From assembly GCA_020060465.1 (NCBI GenBank), contig JAGVAD010000015.1:62001-126000 (forward strand): DNA of 64,000 bases, given 5' to 3'. A program made the translations under genes and the position numbers. The notes beneath the pieces were generated by a model. That model did not search any database. It saw only the letters and a list, made by a program, of their open reading frames with translations, and was not told the origin of the DNA. Of the stretch, positions 26,860-36,528 are shown piece after piece. Within the stretch, counting starts at the first letter, position 1. Each line of letters begins with the position of its first letter. This stretch comes from Anaerolineales bacterium. Its GTDB lineage: Bacteria; Chloroflexota; Anaerolineae; Anaerolineales; UBA4823.

Positions 26860-27957
26860 ATGCCGGCTGCATATTTCTTTCTTTCGGATATCACGGGTTA
26901 TACTGCCTACCTGACTGCCAGCGAGTTAGAGCACGCCCAGGAAATCTTAAGTGCCCTGTTCGAGACCCTTTTAAACAGCATAAAACCGCCGCTGCGCGTG
27001 GCTAAGCTGGAAGGTGATGCAATTTTCGCCTATCTGCCAGCGGAAGCCATTGGCTACGGTCAAACCATCCTGGACACAGTTGAAAATATGTATAGCGGCT
27101 TCCGCCAGACGCAGCAGGTGATGCGCCTGAACACCACCTGTACATGCCGGGCATGCAATGGAATTGACAGCCTGGACTTAAAGTTCTTCCTGCACTATGG
27201 AGAATATGCGCTCCAGCGTTTGATGGGGCAGGAGGAATTGGCTGGATCGGCAATCATCCTGGCGCATCGGCTGATGAAGAACACTGCGAGTGAAAAGACC
27301 GGCCTGCGCGCTTATGCGATGTTCACTCAGGCTGCCCTGGAAGCCATGCAAATTCAGTCGGAGTTCCAATCCTTAATCCCACACCAGGAGCGCTATGAGC
27401 ACTTGGGGGAAACGTCGGTGTTTTTATACGATTTGCACGCGTTCTGGGAACGCTCACGCCAGCAACGGCGGGTGTTCGTCGCGCCAGAGCAGGCTGAAGC
27501 CAACGCCCATATCCACGTCGCGGCCCCGCCAGCGGTGGTGTGGGATATTATGACCAATCCCGCCACCCGCGGTCTGGTGGTCGCCGGCGAGATGAGCGTG
27601 AGCGGGCGGCAGGATGGGCGCATTGGCATCGGCGCAACTTATCATTGCTCGCATCATGATGGCAGCGCTACAGATCAGTTGATCCTGGATTGGCAGCCGC
27701 TGGAATATATCACCACCCGCGACCGGATGCAAATTTTAGATATGGAGTTTTCGCTTTTATGCACAGATTGGATAAAAGCAAATTCAGATGGAACCAGCCA
27801 GGTGATCTTCAGTATCAGCGTGCCGCAGGCTGAGGATGCGCTTACACAGGCGCAAATTGACGAAATGTGGCTGGAATTAAAAGCTGAGCTGGTTCGCCAC
27901 GTTGAAGGACATGCAGGGCAAGCGTATGCTGAAATCCTGGTCGGGCGGGGTTATTGA
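26860..27957 (+). CDS. DUF2652 (nucleotide cyclase-like) and SRPBCC two-domain protein
   Basis: A 365-residue cytoplasmic protein. Residues about 5-195 match the DUF2652 pattern (FFLSDITGYTAYLTASELEHA, KLEGDAIFAYLP), which resembles class III adenylate cyclases but lacks clear catalytic metal and base-binding residues. Residues about 215-360 look like an SRPBCC/START-like lipid-binding fold (HIHVAAPPAVVWDIMTNPATR). A CxCxxC cluster (TCTCRACNG) near 87-95 might bind a metal. ATG 26860 follows a GGGAGCG site. It overlaps the convergent secreted-protein gene by 7 bases. Confidence 0.8.
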   Translation: MPAAYFFLSDITGYTAYLTASELEHAQEILSALFETLLNSIKPPLRVAKLEGDAIFAYLPAEAIGYGQTILDTVENMYSGFRQTQQVMRLNTTCTCRACNGIDSLDLKFFLHYGEYALQRLMGQEELAGSAIILAHRLMKNTASEKTGLRAYAMFTQAALEAMQIQSEFQSLIPHQERYEHLGETSVFLYDLHAFWERSRQQRRVFVAPEQAEANAHIHVAAPPAVVWDIMTNPATRGLVVAGEMSVSGRQDGRIGIGATYHCSHHDGSATDQLILDWQPLEYITTRDRMQILDMEFSLLCTDWIKANSDGTSQVIFSISVPQAEDALTQAQIDEMWLELKAELVRHVEGHAGQAYAEILVGRGY

Positions 27958-28898
27958 GAGGGATTGCCGTCCCAACCCGCCAGGCGCGCCATCAACCACC
28001 AAAACGCTTGAGCCTTGAGCGTGCATTGTAAACCATGTGTATGGGCGCAATCCTGGGGTACATTCTGGCAGGCAAAGCTGCTGGGGTGATCGGCGCACCA
28101 GTCATCGCACCATTCACAGGCATCCGAAGCGTTTGGATAGAACGTCCCCCCCGGATCATAGCTCTCAATATCCGCAAAATCGAATAGCACACCGCCGTTC
28201 TGTTGAACGTACTGGCGCGCCATCTCGTTATGCCGCCAGAGCGCGCTGCCGGGCGCCGATCCGTCGGTGTGTCCGGTGAAGTAAATCCAATGTACAGAGG
28301 GGTATTCTGACTGCAATTGAGCCAGCGCATCCAGATAGCGCTGCACCTGCTGGTCGCTGTAATAGGACATTTGTCCACACCAGGTCCACAGCGAAATATC
28401 GAACCAGCCGGTAGCGACTACGCTGCGCGTATAGTTGAGACCGGCGGCGGTTTCCCAATACATATCCGGCGTAATGTAAGTATTGTTGGGGTAGTTATTG
28501 CCGTCGTAGATATTCAGCGCATCAATTGCCTGCGGGTGAACGACCACCCCGCTGACTTCAATATGGACGGCATAGGTTGGGATGCGCGCTTCCATCCATT
28601 GCAACCCGGTGAGCACCTGACTGCCATGCGAGGTATGGGCAAAGTGCACGGTGAGCTGTTTTGCTGCCGCTACCCATTGCGGCGGGATTTTGCTTGCATC
28701 GGTATGGCGATGGTCTATGATGATCGTCGAGGTGGATTGCCGCCTGAGGACAACGGGAAGATACAAAAGATGATCCCCTTGCAGCTTTTGAGAGGTAATC
28801 CCGTTTGCCCCGCTCAGCACACATGACAATAACACCGCCGTTCCCAAAGCCGCCAGGAGCAGCGCCCGGCGCGGCAAAATTTGAAGCCTTCCTTCCAT
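27951..28898 (-). CDS. Secreted protein of unknown function (possible SGNH-like fold)
   Basis: A 315-residue exported protein with an N-terminal hydrophobic signal (LLLAALGTAVLLSCVLSGA). I do not recognise the family securely. The conserved-looking blocks HFAHTSHGSQVLTGL near residue 90, IYFTGHTDG near 205 and the Cys-rich DACEWCDDWCADHPSSFAC near 260 suggest a globular extracellular domain with disulfides. An SGNH-type hydrolase is possible because of the His/Ser/Gly-rich strand ends, but a catalytic set cannot be assigned. It is a single gene, convergent with DUF2652. Confidence 0.6.
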   Translation of the reverse strand: MEGRLQILPRRALLLAALGTAVLLSCVLSGANGITSQKLQGDHLLYLPVVLRRQSTSTIIIDHRHTDASKIPPQWVAAAKQLTVHFAHTSHGSQVLTGLQWMEARIPTYAVHIEVSGVVVHPQAIDALNIYDGNNYPNNTYITPDMYWETAAGLNYTRSVVATGWFDISLWTWCGQMSYYSDQQVQRYLDALAQLQSEYPSVHWIYFTGHTDGSAPGSALWRHNEMARQYVQQNGGVLFDFADIESYDPGGTFYPNASDACEWCDDWCADHPSSFACQNVPQDCAHTHGLQCTLKAQAFWWLMARLAGWDGNPSQ

Positions 28899-29251
28899 AA
28901 AAACCCTCCCACTATTTACATTTTAATCCATGTGCGAAAGTTCACAACAGCCAATTGAGCGATCAATCCTCTTGATATAGAAAACCGTCCACGAACAAGC
29001 CGCGAATACGCAAATTTTCCTGTCAACCGCTTCGCTCGTCAGGCGAAATCAGGCACACTGACAATGGATTTGTGGGTTCGTGCAATCCATTCGTGGACGA
29101 TTTCCGAATATTTTCCTGTTCATCAATCAGATTACAACCCGTGAAAAGCCATTGATTCATGACGCTATTATCGAAAACAACATAAAAGGGCGATATAATT
29201 TATATATGACCGCCTCGGTCTGATTGCACATTGGAAAAGCGAGGAGAGCGC
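28899..29251. other. 353-base intergenic region with a 10-bp inverted repeat and a promoter-like box
   Basis: CGTCCACGAA (28986-28995) and TTCGTGGACG (29090-29099) are perfect inverted repeats 94 bases apart. A TATAAT lies at 29194-29199, about 50 bases before the E1 ATG, without a good -35. No ORF is convincing. Confidence 0.55.
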
Positions 29252-31675
29252 ATGAGCGATACGATGGTGAGCGGTGAAGCGTTAGGTCTCTCTTTAGGTC
29301 CCCAGGAAATATTACAAGATTATCGTCTGGCGTATCAAAGTCGGCAAGCCAGCTATGTTGGGCGGCGAGAAGTGATGAGCGGCAAAGCCAAGTTTGGAAT
29401 TTTTGGCGACGGCAAGGAGCTTCCGCAACTGGCAATGGCGCACGCAGCGCGCCCCGGCGATTGGCGTTCTGGTTACTACCGCGACCAGACGTTCATGTTC
29501 GCCACACAGACCAGTACACTGGAGGCGTTCTTTGCCCAACTTTACGCTCATGCAGATGTGCAGGCTGATCCCGCCTCCGCTGGGCGCTCAATGAATGCTC
29601 ACTTCGCTACCCGCAGCCTGAACCCGGATGGAAGCTGGAAAGACCTCACCGTCCTGGTGAACAGCGCGGCAGATGTCTCCCCAACTGCCTCGCAAATGCC
29701 GCGCGCGGTGGGGCTGGCATACGCCTCCAAGCTCTTCCGCCAACTCGATGAGCTGCGCCCTTTTCAGCAGCTCTCTAAAGACGGAAATGAGATCGTCTTT
29801 GCGACCATCGGCAACGCTTCCGCCGCGGAGGGCTTGTTTTGGGAGTCCATCAACGCCATTGGCGTGTTGCGTTGCCCGGCAATCGTTACGATTTATGATG
29901 ATGGCTACGGCATCTCCGTCGCCAACGAGCATCAAGTGGCAAAGGAAAATCTCTCCGAATTGCTGGAGGGCTTCCGCCGCCCGCCAGGCGAATGTTGCGA
30001 CGGATTTGACATCTATGTGGTCAAAGGTTGGGATTACCCCGCTCTGATTGACGTGTATCAGAAAGCCGCTATGGTCGCCCGCCAGGAACACATGCCTTCG
30101 ATTGTGCATGTAACTGAACTGACTCAGCCTCAAGGACATTCCACCTCCGGCAGCCATGAGCGTTACAAATCCCCGGAACGGCTGAAATGGGAGGCTGAAT
30201 TCGATTGCGTCAAGAAGTTCCGCGAGTGGATTCTGGCCGAGGGCGTCAGCGATGAAAAAACGCTGGAACGCCTGGAGGCTGAGGACCGAAAGACCGTGGA
30301 GGAAGCGCGTAAGCGCGCCTGGGAAGCCTATCAATCGCCCATAAATGAAGATCGGCGGAAGGTGGTCGCTTTAATAAATGACCTGGCCCGCACTTCCGCA
30401 GCAAATGCGGAACTGACGCAGACGACGACCAAATTGATGGGCATCCCCACTCCGCTGCGGCGGGATGTTTCCGCGGCTGCGCATCGGGCGTTGACGCTTA
30501 CCCGCGATGAACATTCTCCGGCGCGGGCCGCGCTGGTAGAGTGGGTGAGGCAATTGGAGAAAGAAAGCATTGAGCGGTATGACTCTCATCTCTATCTTCA
30601 AGGGGCTCGGTCAGCCCTGAATGTCGAGGAGATTAAACCGGTTTATTCGGATACTTCTCCCACACTTTACGGCTTTGAGGTGCTCAATGCGTGTTTCGAC
30701 GCCGCCCTGGCGCGTGAGCCGCGTTTCATCGCCTTTGGCGAGGATGTAGGGCGGCTGGGTGATGTCAACCAGGCTTTCCGCGGCTTGCAAGACAAATACG
30801 GCCCCTTGCGCGTGTCGGATACTGGCATTCGCGAGGCGACCATTGTCGGGCAGGCAATTGGCATGGCGCTGCGCGGTCTGCGCCCGCTGGCCGAGATCCA
30901 ATATCTGGACTATTTGCTTTATGCGCTGCAAATCCTCTCGGATGATCTGGCTTCGCTTCTCTGGCGCACCAAAGGCGGGCAGATCGCGCCGGTCATTGTG
31001 CGCACACGCGGCCACCGATTGGAGGGCATCTGGCATTCCGGTTCGCCGATGGGGGCTATCCTGCATCTGCTGCGCGGGATGCACGTGCTTGTGCCGCGCG
31101 ACATGACCCGCGCAGCCGGTTTCTATAACACCCTGCTGCGCGCCGAAGAGCCAGCGTTGGTGATCGAAGTGCTCAATGGCTATCGCATCCGCGAACGTTT
31201 GCCAGATAACATTGGCGAGTTCACTGTGCCGCTGGGCGTTCCTGAAACGCTGCGCGTCGGTAGCGATATTACGTTGGTGACCTACGGGGCGTGTTGTCGC
31301 ATCGCTCTGGAAGCGGCAAACTTGCTCAGCGAGGTCGGCGTGGAGGCGGAAGTGATAGATGTGCAATCGCTGTTACCCTTCGACATTCATGGCCGTATCC
31401 TCGAATCATTGAAAAAGACCAGCCGCATCATTTTTATTGACGAAGACGTGCCCGGCGGCGCTACCGCTTTTATGCTGCAAGAGGTGATCGAAAAACAGGG
31501 CGGGTATTATTGGCTTGATGCGCCGCCGCGCACATTAACAGCCAAACCCCATCGCCCGGCGTATGGTTCAGACGGGGACTATTGGTCAAAGCCTAACGTT
31601 GAGCAGGTGTTCGATGCGGCTTATGAAATGATGCGCGAAGTTGACCCAGACGCATTTCCTGAACTGTACTATTGA
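29252..31675 (+). CDS. Branched-chain 2-oxoacid dehydrogenase E1, fused alpha and beta subunits
   Basis: The thiamine diphosphate-dependent E1 of a 2-oxoisovalerate-type dehydrogenase complex, in one 807-residue chain. Residues about 1-330 are the alpha subunit, with the ThDP-binding region [16 protein letters not shown]. After a helical linker, residues about 475-807 are the beta subunit ([51 protein letters not shown]). The first catalytic reaction is decarboxylation and acyl transfer to E2. ATG 29252 has a GAGGAGAG site. The stop TGA lies inside the left end of dispersed element A copy 3. E2 follows after 115 bases. Confidence 0.92.
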   Translation: MSDTMVSGEALGLSLGPQEILQDYRLAYQSRQASYVGRREVMSGKAKFGIFGDGKELPQLAMAHAARPGDWRSGYYRDQTFMFATQTSTLEAFFAQLYAHADVQADPASAGRSMNAHFATRSLNPDGSWKDLTVLVNSAADVSPTASQMPRAVGLAYASKLFRQLDELRPFQQLSKDGNEIVFATIGNASAAEGLFWESINAIGVLRCPAIVTIYDDGYGISVANEHQVAKENLSELLEGFRRPPGECCDGFDIYVVKGWDYPALIDVYQKAAMVARQEHMPSIVHVTELTQPQGHSTSGSHERYKSPERLKWEAEFDCVKKFREWILAEGVSDEKTLERLEAEDRKTVEEARKRAWEAYQSPINEDRRKVVALINDLARTSAANAELTQTTTKLMGIPTPLRRDVSAAAHRALTLTRDEHSPARAALVEWVRQLEKESIERYDSHLYLQGARSALNVEEIKPVYSDTSPTLYGFEVLNACFDAALAREPRFIAFGEDVGRLGDVNQAFRGLQDKYGPLRVSDTGIREATIVGQAIGMALRGLRPLAEIQYLDYLLYALQILSDDLASLLWRTKGGQIAPVIVRTRGHRLEGIWHSGSPMGAILHLLRGMHVLVPRDMTRAAGFYNTLLRAEEPALVIEVLNGYRIRERLPDNIGEFTVPLGVPETLRVGSDITLVTYGACCRIALEAANLLSEVGVEAEVIDVQSLLPFDIHGRILESLKKTSRIIFIDEDVPGGATAFMLQEVIEKQGGYYWLDAPPRTLTAKPHRPAYGSDGDYWSKPNVEQVFDAAYEMMREVDPDAFPELYY

Positions 31676-31756
31676 TATGATATTCGTTGGTGCAAAACGT
31701 CCCCCAGGTTCCCCAAAAACAGGCCTGTGTGATCAGAAACCTGCGGGACGTTCGTA
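31671..31756 (+). repeat. Dispersed element A, copy 3, supplying the E1 stop codon
   Basis: Starts ATTGATAT at 31671; bases 31673-31675 are the E1 stop. The arms CGTCCCCCAGGTTCCCC and AAACCTGCGGGACGTTCG form the same hairpin as other copies. The canonical TCAAT right end is missing. It sits between E1 and E2 and may act as a weak terminator or mRNA processing site. Confidence 0.75.
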
Positions 31757-31790
31757 AATAACCACAAGCGAAGGATCATGAGGAGGATCC

Positions 31791-33044
31791 ATGCCTACAC
31801 AAGTCATCATGCCTCAACTCGGCGAATCGGTGATTGAGGGGACGATTACCCGCTGGCTCAAATCCGTCGGCGACCCGGTGGAAGAGTACGAGCCCCTGGT
31901 AGAAATCAACACCGATAAGGTGGACACGGAAGTGCCCAGCCCGGCGTCTGGCGTGATTCTGGAAATTCTGGTGCCCGAAGGCGTGACGGTTCAGGCAGGT
32001 AAGCCTTTGGCGGTGATTGGCCAGGCTGGCGAGGTGGTGAGCGCGCCGCAGATCAGCGGCGAGAGAGCGCAACCCGCGCAGTCCGCTGAATCTCCAGCGA
32101 CAACAACCGCGGCGCCGTCCCCGCGCCGCGACCTGGGATTTATCTCGCCCGTGGTGGCAAAGATCGCCAGCGAACATCAAATTGATCTATCCCAGGTCGT
32201 GGGGACCGGTCAGGGAGGACGGATCACCAAGAAGGATGTGCTCAACTATCTCGAGCAGCGCAGCAAAAAACCCCCGGTCCTTGCGCCTGTAGCGGCGCCC
32301 CAAGTTTCCTCCACCACGCCAGCCGTTGCGCCGCCAGCCGTTATGCCCGGAGAAGAGGAAATTCTACCCCTCACCGCAGTGCGCCGCTCGATTGCCGAAC
32401 ACATGGTACATAGCAAGCATACCTCGCCGCATGTTACCACCATCATGGAGGCGGATCTAAGTCGGATCATGGCGCATCGCCAGGCCAATAAAGACGCCTT
32501 TGCGAAAGACGGCGTCAATCTGACCTTCACCGCATATTTTGTGACTGCGGCGGTGGCAGCATTGAAGGCTTATCCGATTGTAAATTCCTCCTGGACAGAC
32601 AACGGCATTCGCCTGCACCGCGCCATCCATATCGGCGTCGCCGCCTCGCTGGGCGAAGCAGGGCTGATCGTGCCAGTGATCAAGAACGCCGACAGGTTAT
32701 CTTTGCTGGGGCTGGCGCGCCTCATTAACGACCTGGCGCAACGCGCCCGTTCCAAACAACTCAAGCCCGACGAAGTGCAAGGCGGCACCTTCACCATCAC
32801 CAACCACGGCGTGACCGGTTCGCTATTTGCCACGCCAATCATTAACCAGCCGCAATGCGCCATTTTGGGAGTGGGAAAGATCCAGAAACGCGTGGTGGTG
32901 GTGAGCGATGCGGTCGGCAATGACAGCATTGCCATTCGCCCGATGGTTTATCTGGGGTTGACCTTTGACCATCGTATTTTGGACGGCGCGATCGCGGATA
33001 ATTTTTTGGGAAAGGTCGTAGAAACGTTGCAAAATTGGGTTTAA
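31791..33044 (+). CDS. Dihydrolipoamide acyltransferase (E2) of a 2-oxoacid dehydrogenase complex
   Basis: A 417-residue E2 core protein. One lipoyl domain (about 1-77) has its lipoyl-lysine in EINTDKVDTEVPS. An Ala/Pro-rich linker leads to the peripheral-subunit-binding domain (about 113-150, FISPVVAKIASEHQIDLSQV). A second linker joins the catalytic domain (about 190-417), whose active-site motif is FDHRILDGA. It transfers the acyl group from E1 to CoA. The ATG has a perfect GAGGATCC-preceded site. Context with the branched-chain-type E1 and E3 supports a branched-chain complex. Confidence 0.95.
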   Translation: MPTQVIMPQLGESVIEGTITRWLKSVGDPVEEYEPLVEINTDKVDTEVPSPASGVILEILVPEGVTVQAGKPLAVIGQAGEVVSAPQISGERAQPAQSAESPATTTAAPSPRRDLGFISPVVAKIASEHQIDLSQVVGTGQGGRITKKDVLNYLEQRSKKPPVLAPVAAPQVSSTTPAVAPPAVMPGEEEILPLTAVRRSIAEHMVHSKHTSPHVTTIMEADLSRIMAHRQANKDAFAKDGVNLTFTAYFVTAAVAALKAYPIVNSSWTDNGIRLHRAIHIGVAASLGEAGLIVPVIKNADRLSLLGLARLINDLAQRARSKQLKPDEVQGGTFTITNHGVTGSLFATPIINQPQCAILGVGKIQKRVVVVSDAVGNDSIAIRPMVYLGLTFDHRILDGAIADNFLGKVVETLQNWV

Positions 33045-33221
33045 CGCATTGAATTGGCGCGCACAGAGGCGGAATTTCTGCAGATCGAGCGCGCAATCGT
33101 CGGATAAACAGGAATTTTGTCCCATTCGAGCCGCTGTCCAACGAACAAAATTGCTGAATGAATTATAATGTTGCAAAACCAATGGATAAATTGATCATTG
33201 CTCTACAACACAGGAGATCCC

Positions 33222-34619
33222 ATGAGTGAATATGATGTCATCGTAATCGGCGCTGGGCCAGGCGGCTATGTTTGCGCCATCCGCGCTGCCCAGCTTGGAC
33301 TGAAGACCGCGATCATTGAGAAACAATGGCTGGGCGGCGTTTGTCTGAACGTTGGCTGCATCCCGTCTAAGGCGTTGTTAAAGAACGCCGAAGTCGCCCA
33401 CACATTGCGCGAACGGGCGAAAGAATTCGGCTTTTCCTTCGAGAATTTAAAACTGGATTACAGCGTGGCGGTCAAACGCAGCCGCCAGGTATCCGACCGC
33501 CTGGTCAAGGGCGTGGGTTTTCTGATGAAGAAAAACGCCATTGATATATATAACGGCGTCGCCAAAGTTACCGGGCGCAACAGCGTGGCGGTGACTGATA
33601 AAGACGGCAAAGAGACCGAATTGAAAACCAAAAACATCGTCATAGCGACTGGGGCCAGCGTGGCTGTGCCGCCGGGCTGGCAGATTGACGGAGAGAAGAT
33701 CGTCACTTACCTGGAGGCGATCTTGCAAGAGAAACTGCCCAAGTCGGCGGTGATTATTGGGGCGGGCGCCATCGGAGTAGAGTTCGCCACGGTGTGGAAT
33801 TCCTATGGCGTCGAGGTGACAATCGTCGAGATGCTGCCCCGCCTGCTCCCGTTGGAGGATAGCGAGGTCAGCGATGAACTGGCGAAGGCTTTCAAAAAGC
33901 GCAAGATCAATGTTTTAGTTGGCCACCGCGTCCAGGAAATCCAGGCGACCGAGGCCGGGGCGCTGGTGAAGGTTGCCAATGAGCAAGGCGAAAAGACCAT
34001 CGAGGCGGAGCAAGCGCTGGTGGCGATTGGTTTCCGGCCCAATGGACGCGGCTTGGGGTTGGAAGAGATCGGGGTCAAGCTCAGCGAGCGCGGCGCAGTG
34101 GAAATTGACGAGCGCATGGCGACCAATGTCCCAGGCATCTGGGCGATTGGCGATGTAACCGCCAAACTCATGCTGGCGCATGTTGGCTCGGCTCAAGGAA
34201 TCATCTGCGCTGAAAATATCGCTGGCGTGGAAACCACCACACTGGATTATGAAATGATGCCCCGCGCCACATATTGCCAGCCTCAGGTCGCTTCTTTTGG
34301 TTTGACCGAAGCCCAGGCCAGAGAGCGCGGCTACGAGATCAAGATTGGCCGTTTCCCCTACCAGGCAAACGGCAAGGCGCTTGGCATGGGCGAGTCGGCG
34401 GGCTGGGTGAAGATCATCACCGACGCCAAATATGGCGAAATCCTGGGCGCTCATCTGATTGGGCCGGAGGTGACTGAATTGCTGCCAGAACTGACCCTGG
34501 CTCAGATGATGGAATTGACCCCGGCGGAGATCGCCCGCAACGTTCATGCCCATCCCACGCTGAGCGAAGCGATTATGGAAGCAGCTCACAGCGCAGAAGG
34601 GCATGCCATCAACATCTGA
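33222..34619 (+). CDS. lpdA: Dihydrolipoamide dehydrogenase (E3)
   Basis: A 465-residue FAD/NAD enzyme that re-oxidises the lipoyl groups of E2. It shows the FAD loop [17 protein letters not shown], the redox disulfide CLNVGC within [13 protein letters not shown], an NAD loop [11 protein letters not shown], the second FAD motif GIWAIGDV and the C-terminal catalytic [12 protein letters not shown] 33222 follows AGGAGAT; the earlier in-frame start adds only 8 unconserved residues. A TATAAT at 33164-33169 suggests its own promoter in the 177-base gap after E2. Confidence 0.96.
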   Translation: MSEYDVIVIGAGPGGYVCAIRAAQLGLKTAIIEKQWLGGVCLNVGCIPSKALLKNAEVAHTLRERAKEFGFSFENLKLDYSVAVKRSRQVSDRLVKGVGFLMKKNAIDIYNGVAKVTGRNSVAVTDKDGKETELKTKNIVIATGASVAVPPGWQIDGEKIVTYLEAILQEKLPKSAVIIGAGAIGVEFATVWNSYGVEVTIVEMLPRLLPLEDSEVSDELAKAFKKRKINVLVGHRVQEIQATEAGALVKVANEQGEKTIEAEQALVAIGFRPNGRGLGLEEIGVKLSERGAVEIDERMATNVPGIWAIGDVTAKLMLAHVGSAQGIICAENIAGVETTTLDYEMMPRATYCQPQVASFGLTEAQARERGYEIKIGRFPYQANGKALGMGESAGWVKIITDAKYGEILGAHLIGPEVTELLPELTLAQMMELTPAEIARNVHAHPTLSEAIMEAAHSAEGHAINI

Positions 34620-34693
34620 AGCAACGCGCCGTCAGGTCTTTCACAGAGGTGGCGATAGGTTTCGCAGGCCAGGGCGCCAGACCGGATTGAAAG

Positions 34694-36508
34694 ATGGCTG
34701 ATAAAAAGCTCGATAGGCTCCTGGCTGAAGCCGAAAAAGCTTACGAAAAGCGGGACAAACGCAAAGGGGCCAAATTAATTGATGAAATCCTGCGCCAGGA
34801 TTACAACTACCCTGGCGTCTGGCAGTTGCTTTACCGTCTATTCGGCAGCGGACGGGGATTTGCAGAATTTCAGCGCTCGTTCACCCTGCAATATTATCCA
34901 GATCAATTGCACCAACTGCGCAAGCTTGCCGAGACGCCAGCGGCGACGCCACCGCCGCCGGAGAAGAAGCCCTCGCTTTTGGCGCGCATTTTTCGGCGCA
35001 AAAAAACCCCTGCGGCGAGGGTTGCGCCAGAACTTGAAACGGGAACCGGCGCTGAAGTTCAGCCCCTCAACGCCCAGGCAACCGCTGAGGCAACCCAAAC
35101 TGCCGTCGCCCGACAATCCGCGACAGCCCTGGCGCCGCCGTTGGTAGAACGTCCTGCGCCCACTGCGCCAGCCAGACCGCCCGCCATTCCCGGCGCAGGA
35201 AGGACGCCGGCAGCCGCTCCCCCGCCCGCCGATGCCGCTGAATTGCAGCGCGCGGCGCGTTCGGTCGCGGCCCTTCGCCGCGCAGAAGCCTCCAGCGGGC
35301 GAGAGAAAATCCATGTGGTCGTTGTGGATGATATTCCCCAAACTCGCGAGACGGTGATCCGCACCCTGCGCTTTCAAGAAGATATCGAAGTAGATGGCAC
35401 TGCCACCAACGGCGTGCAGGCGATCCATTTGGTGCGCGAATTACAACCGGATGTGGTCATCATGGATGTGAACATGCCGGATATGGACGGCATCGCGGCC
35501 ACCGAAATCATCAAGCGCGAGGTGCCACACACCCAGATCATTATCCTCACCGTGCAAGATGATGTGGATTACATTCGCCGGGCGATGAATGCCGGAGCGC
35601 GCGACTTTCTGGCAAAACCCCCGGTGATTGAAGAACTGGTCGCCGCGGTGCAGCGGGCGGCGAACCTCGCCCGACAGGAGCGGGAGAAGATTCCGCCGCC
35701 GGGAGCGATCTCTCCCAGCGCGCCGGCGGCGTTGGCAGGGAAGGGGAAGATCATCTCCGTTTATAGCCCGCGCGGCGGTGCTGGCTGCACCACCTTGGCT
35801 TGTAATCTGGCGGCGGCTTTGTATAACCCAGACACGCCCGTAACGGTGGTGGACGGCAATCTGCAATTCGGGGATGTGGAAGTCTTTTTCAATGTTCAAA
35901 GCCGCTCAACGATCCTTGACCTTGCGCCGCGCGTGGATGTGATGGATCTGGAGCTGGTCGAAGAAGTGTTGACCGTGCATCCTTCAGGCATCAAATTCCT
36001 CTCCCCTTCCCGCCCCGAACGCTCAGAGCTGGTCACCGGGCCGCAATTCAGCCAGATTTTGAATTTCATCAGCCAATATTACCCTTACGTCATTGTTGAC
36101 GCCAGCCATCGCTTGACCGACGTGACACTGGCGGCTCTGGACACCAGTGACATAATCCTGTTGGTGACCACTCAGGATATCCCCTCAATTGCCCGCACAC
36201 GCAAATTCCTGGATCTGATGCCTCTGCTGGGCATAGACGCCAAACGAGTGTTGATTGTGATGAATCAATTCGACCAGCGCGTGGGAATTGACGTTGAAAA
36301 GGTCAATCAAGCTTTCCATCGTAAAGTCGCCGCCGTCTTACCGCTTTCCAGCGAAGTCGTCATTCCCTCCATCAACCGCGGCGCGCCGTTCATGCTGAAC
36401 AAAGAAATGGTCGCCCGCCCGATTGGACGTGCCTTTCTCAGCATGGTGGAGGCGTTGCGCAAACAGTTGGTGGAGCTGGATCAAGCAGTCGCTGTTTCAA
36501 CCAAGTAA
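34694..36508 (+). CDS. CpaE/TadZ-like protein: receiver domain plus MinD-like ATPase with degenerate P-loop
   Basis: A 604-residue cytoplasmic protein. The N-terminal 75 residues are helical, followed by an Ala/Pro-rich linker to about 205. A receiver domain covers about 213-330 (VVVVDDIPQTRE, phospho-acceptor in DVVIMDVNMPDMDG, ITVLTVQD-like strand). A MinD/ParA-type ATPase domain (about 350-590) follows. The deviant Walker A reads S-P-R360-G-G-A-G-C365-T-T, so both lysines of the usual KGGxGKTT are replaced. CpaE/TadZ proteins position type IV pilus-like Tad secretion machines. No other tad gene is in the window; downstream begins the opposite-strand glycosyltransferase cluster. Confidence 0.85.
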   Translation: MADKKLDRLLAEAEKAYEKRDKRKGAKLIDEILRQDYNYPGVWQLLYRLFGSGRGFAEFQRSFTLQYYPDQLHQLRKLAETPAATPPPPEKKPSLLARIFRRKKTPAARVAPELETGTGAEVQPLNAQATAEATQTAVARQSATALAPPLVERPAPTAPARPPAIPGAGRTPAAAPPPADAAELQRAARSVAALRRAEASSGREKIHVVVVDDIPQTRETVIRTLRFQEDIEVDGTATNGVQAIHLVRELQPDVVIMDVNMPDMDGIAATEIIKREVPHTQIIILTVQDDVDYIRRAMNAGARDFLAKPPVIEELVAAVQRAANLARQEREKIPPPGAISPSAPAALAGKGKIISVYSPRGGAGCTTLACNLAAALYNPDTPVTVVDGNLQFGDVEVFFNVQSRSTILDLAPRVDVMDLELVEEVLTVHPSGIKFLSPSRPERSELVTGPQFSQILNFISQYYPYVIVDASHRLTDVTLAALDTSDIILLVTTQDIPSIARTRKFLDLMPLLGIDAKRVLIVMNQFDQRVGIDVEKVNQAFHRKVAAVLPLSSEVVIPSINRGAPFMLNKEMVARPIGRAFLSMVEALRKQLVELDQAVAVSTK

Positions 36509-36528
36509 GCCAGCCATCTTATCCCCCT

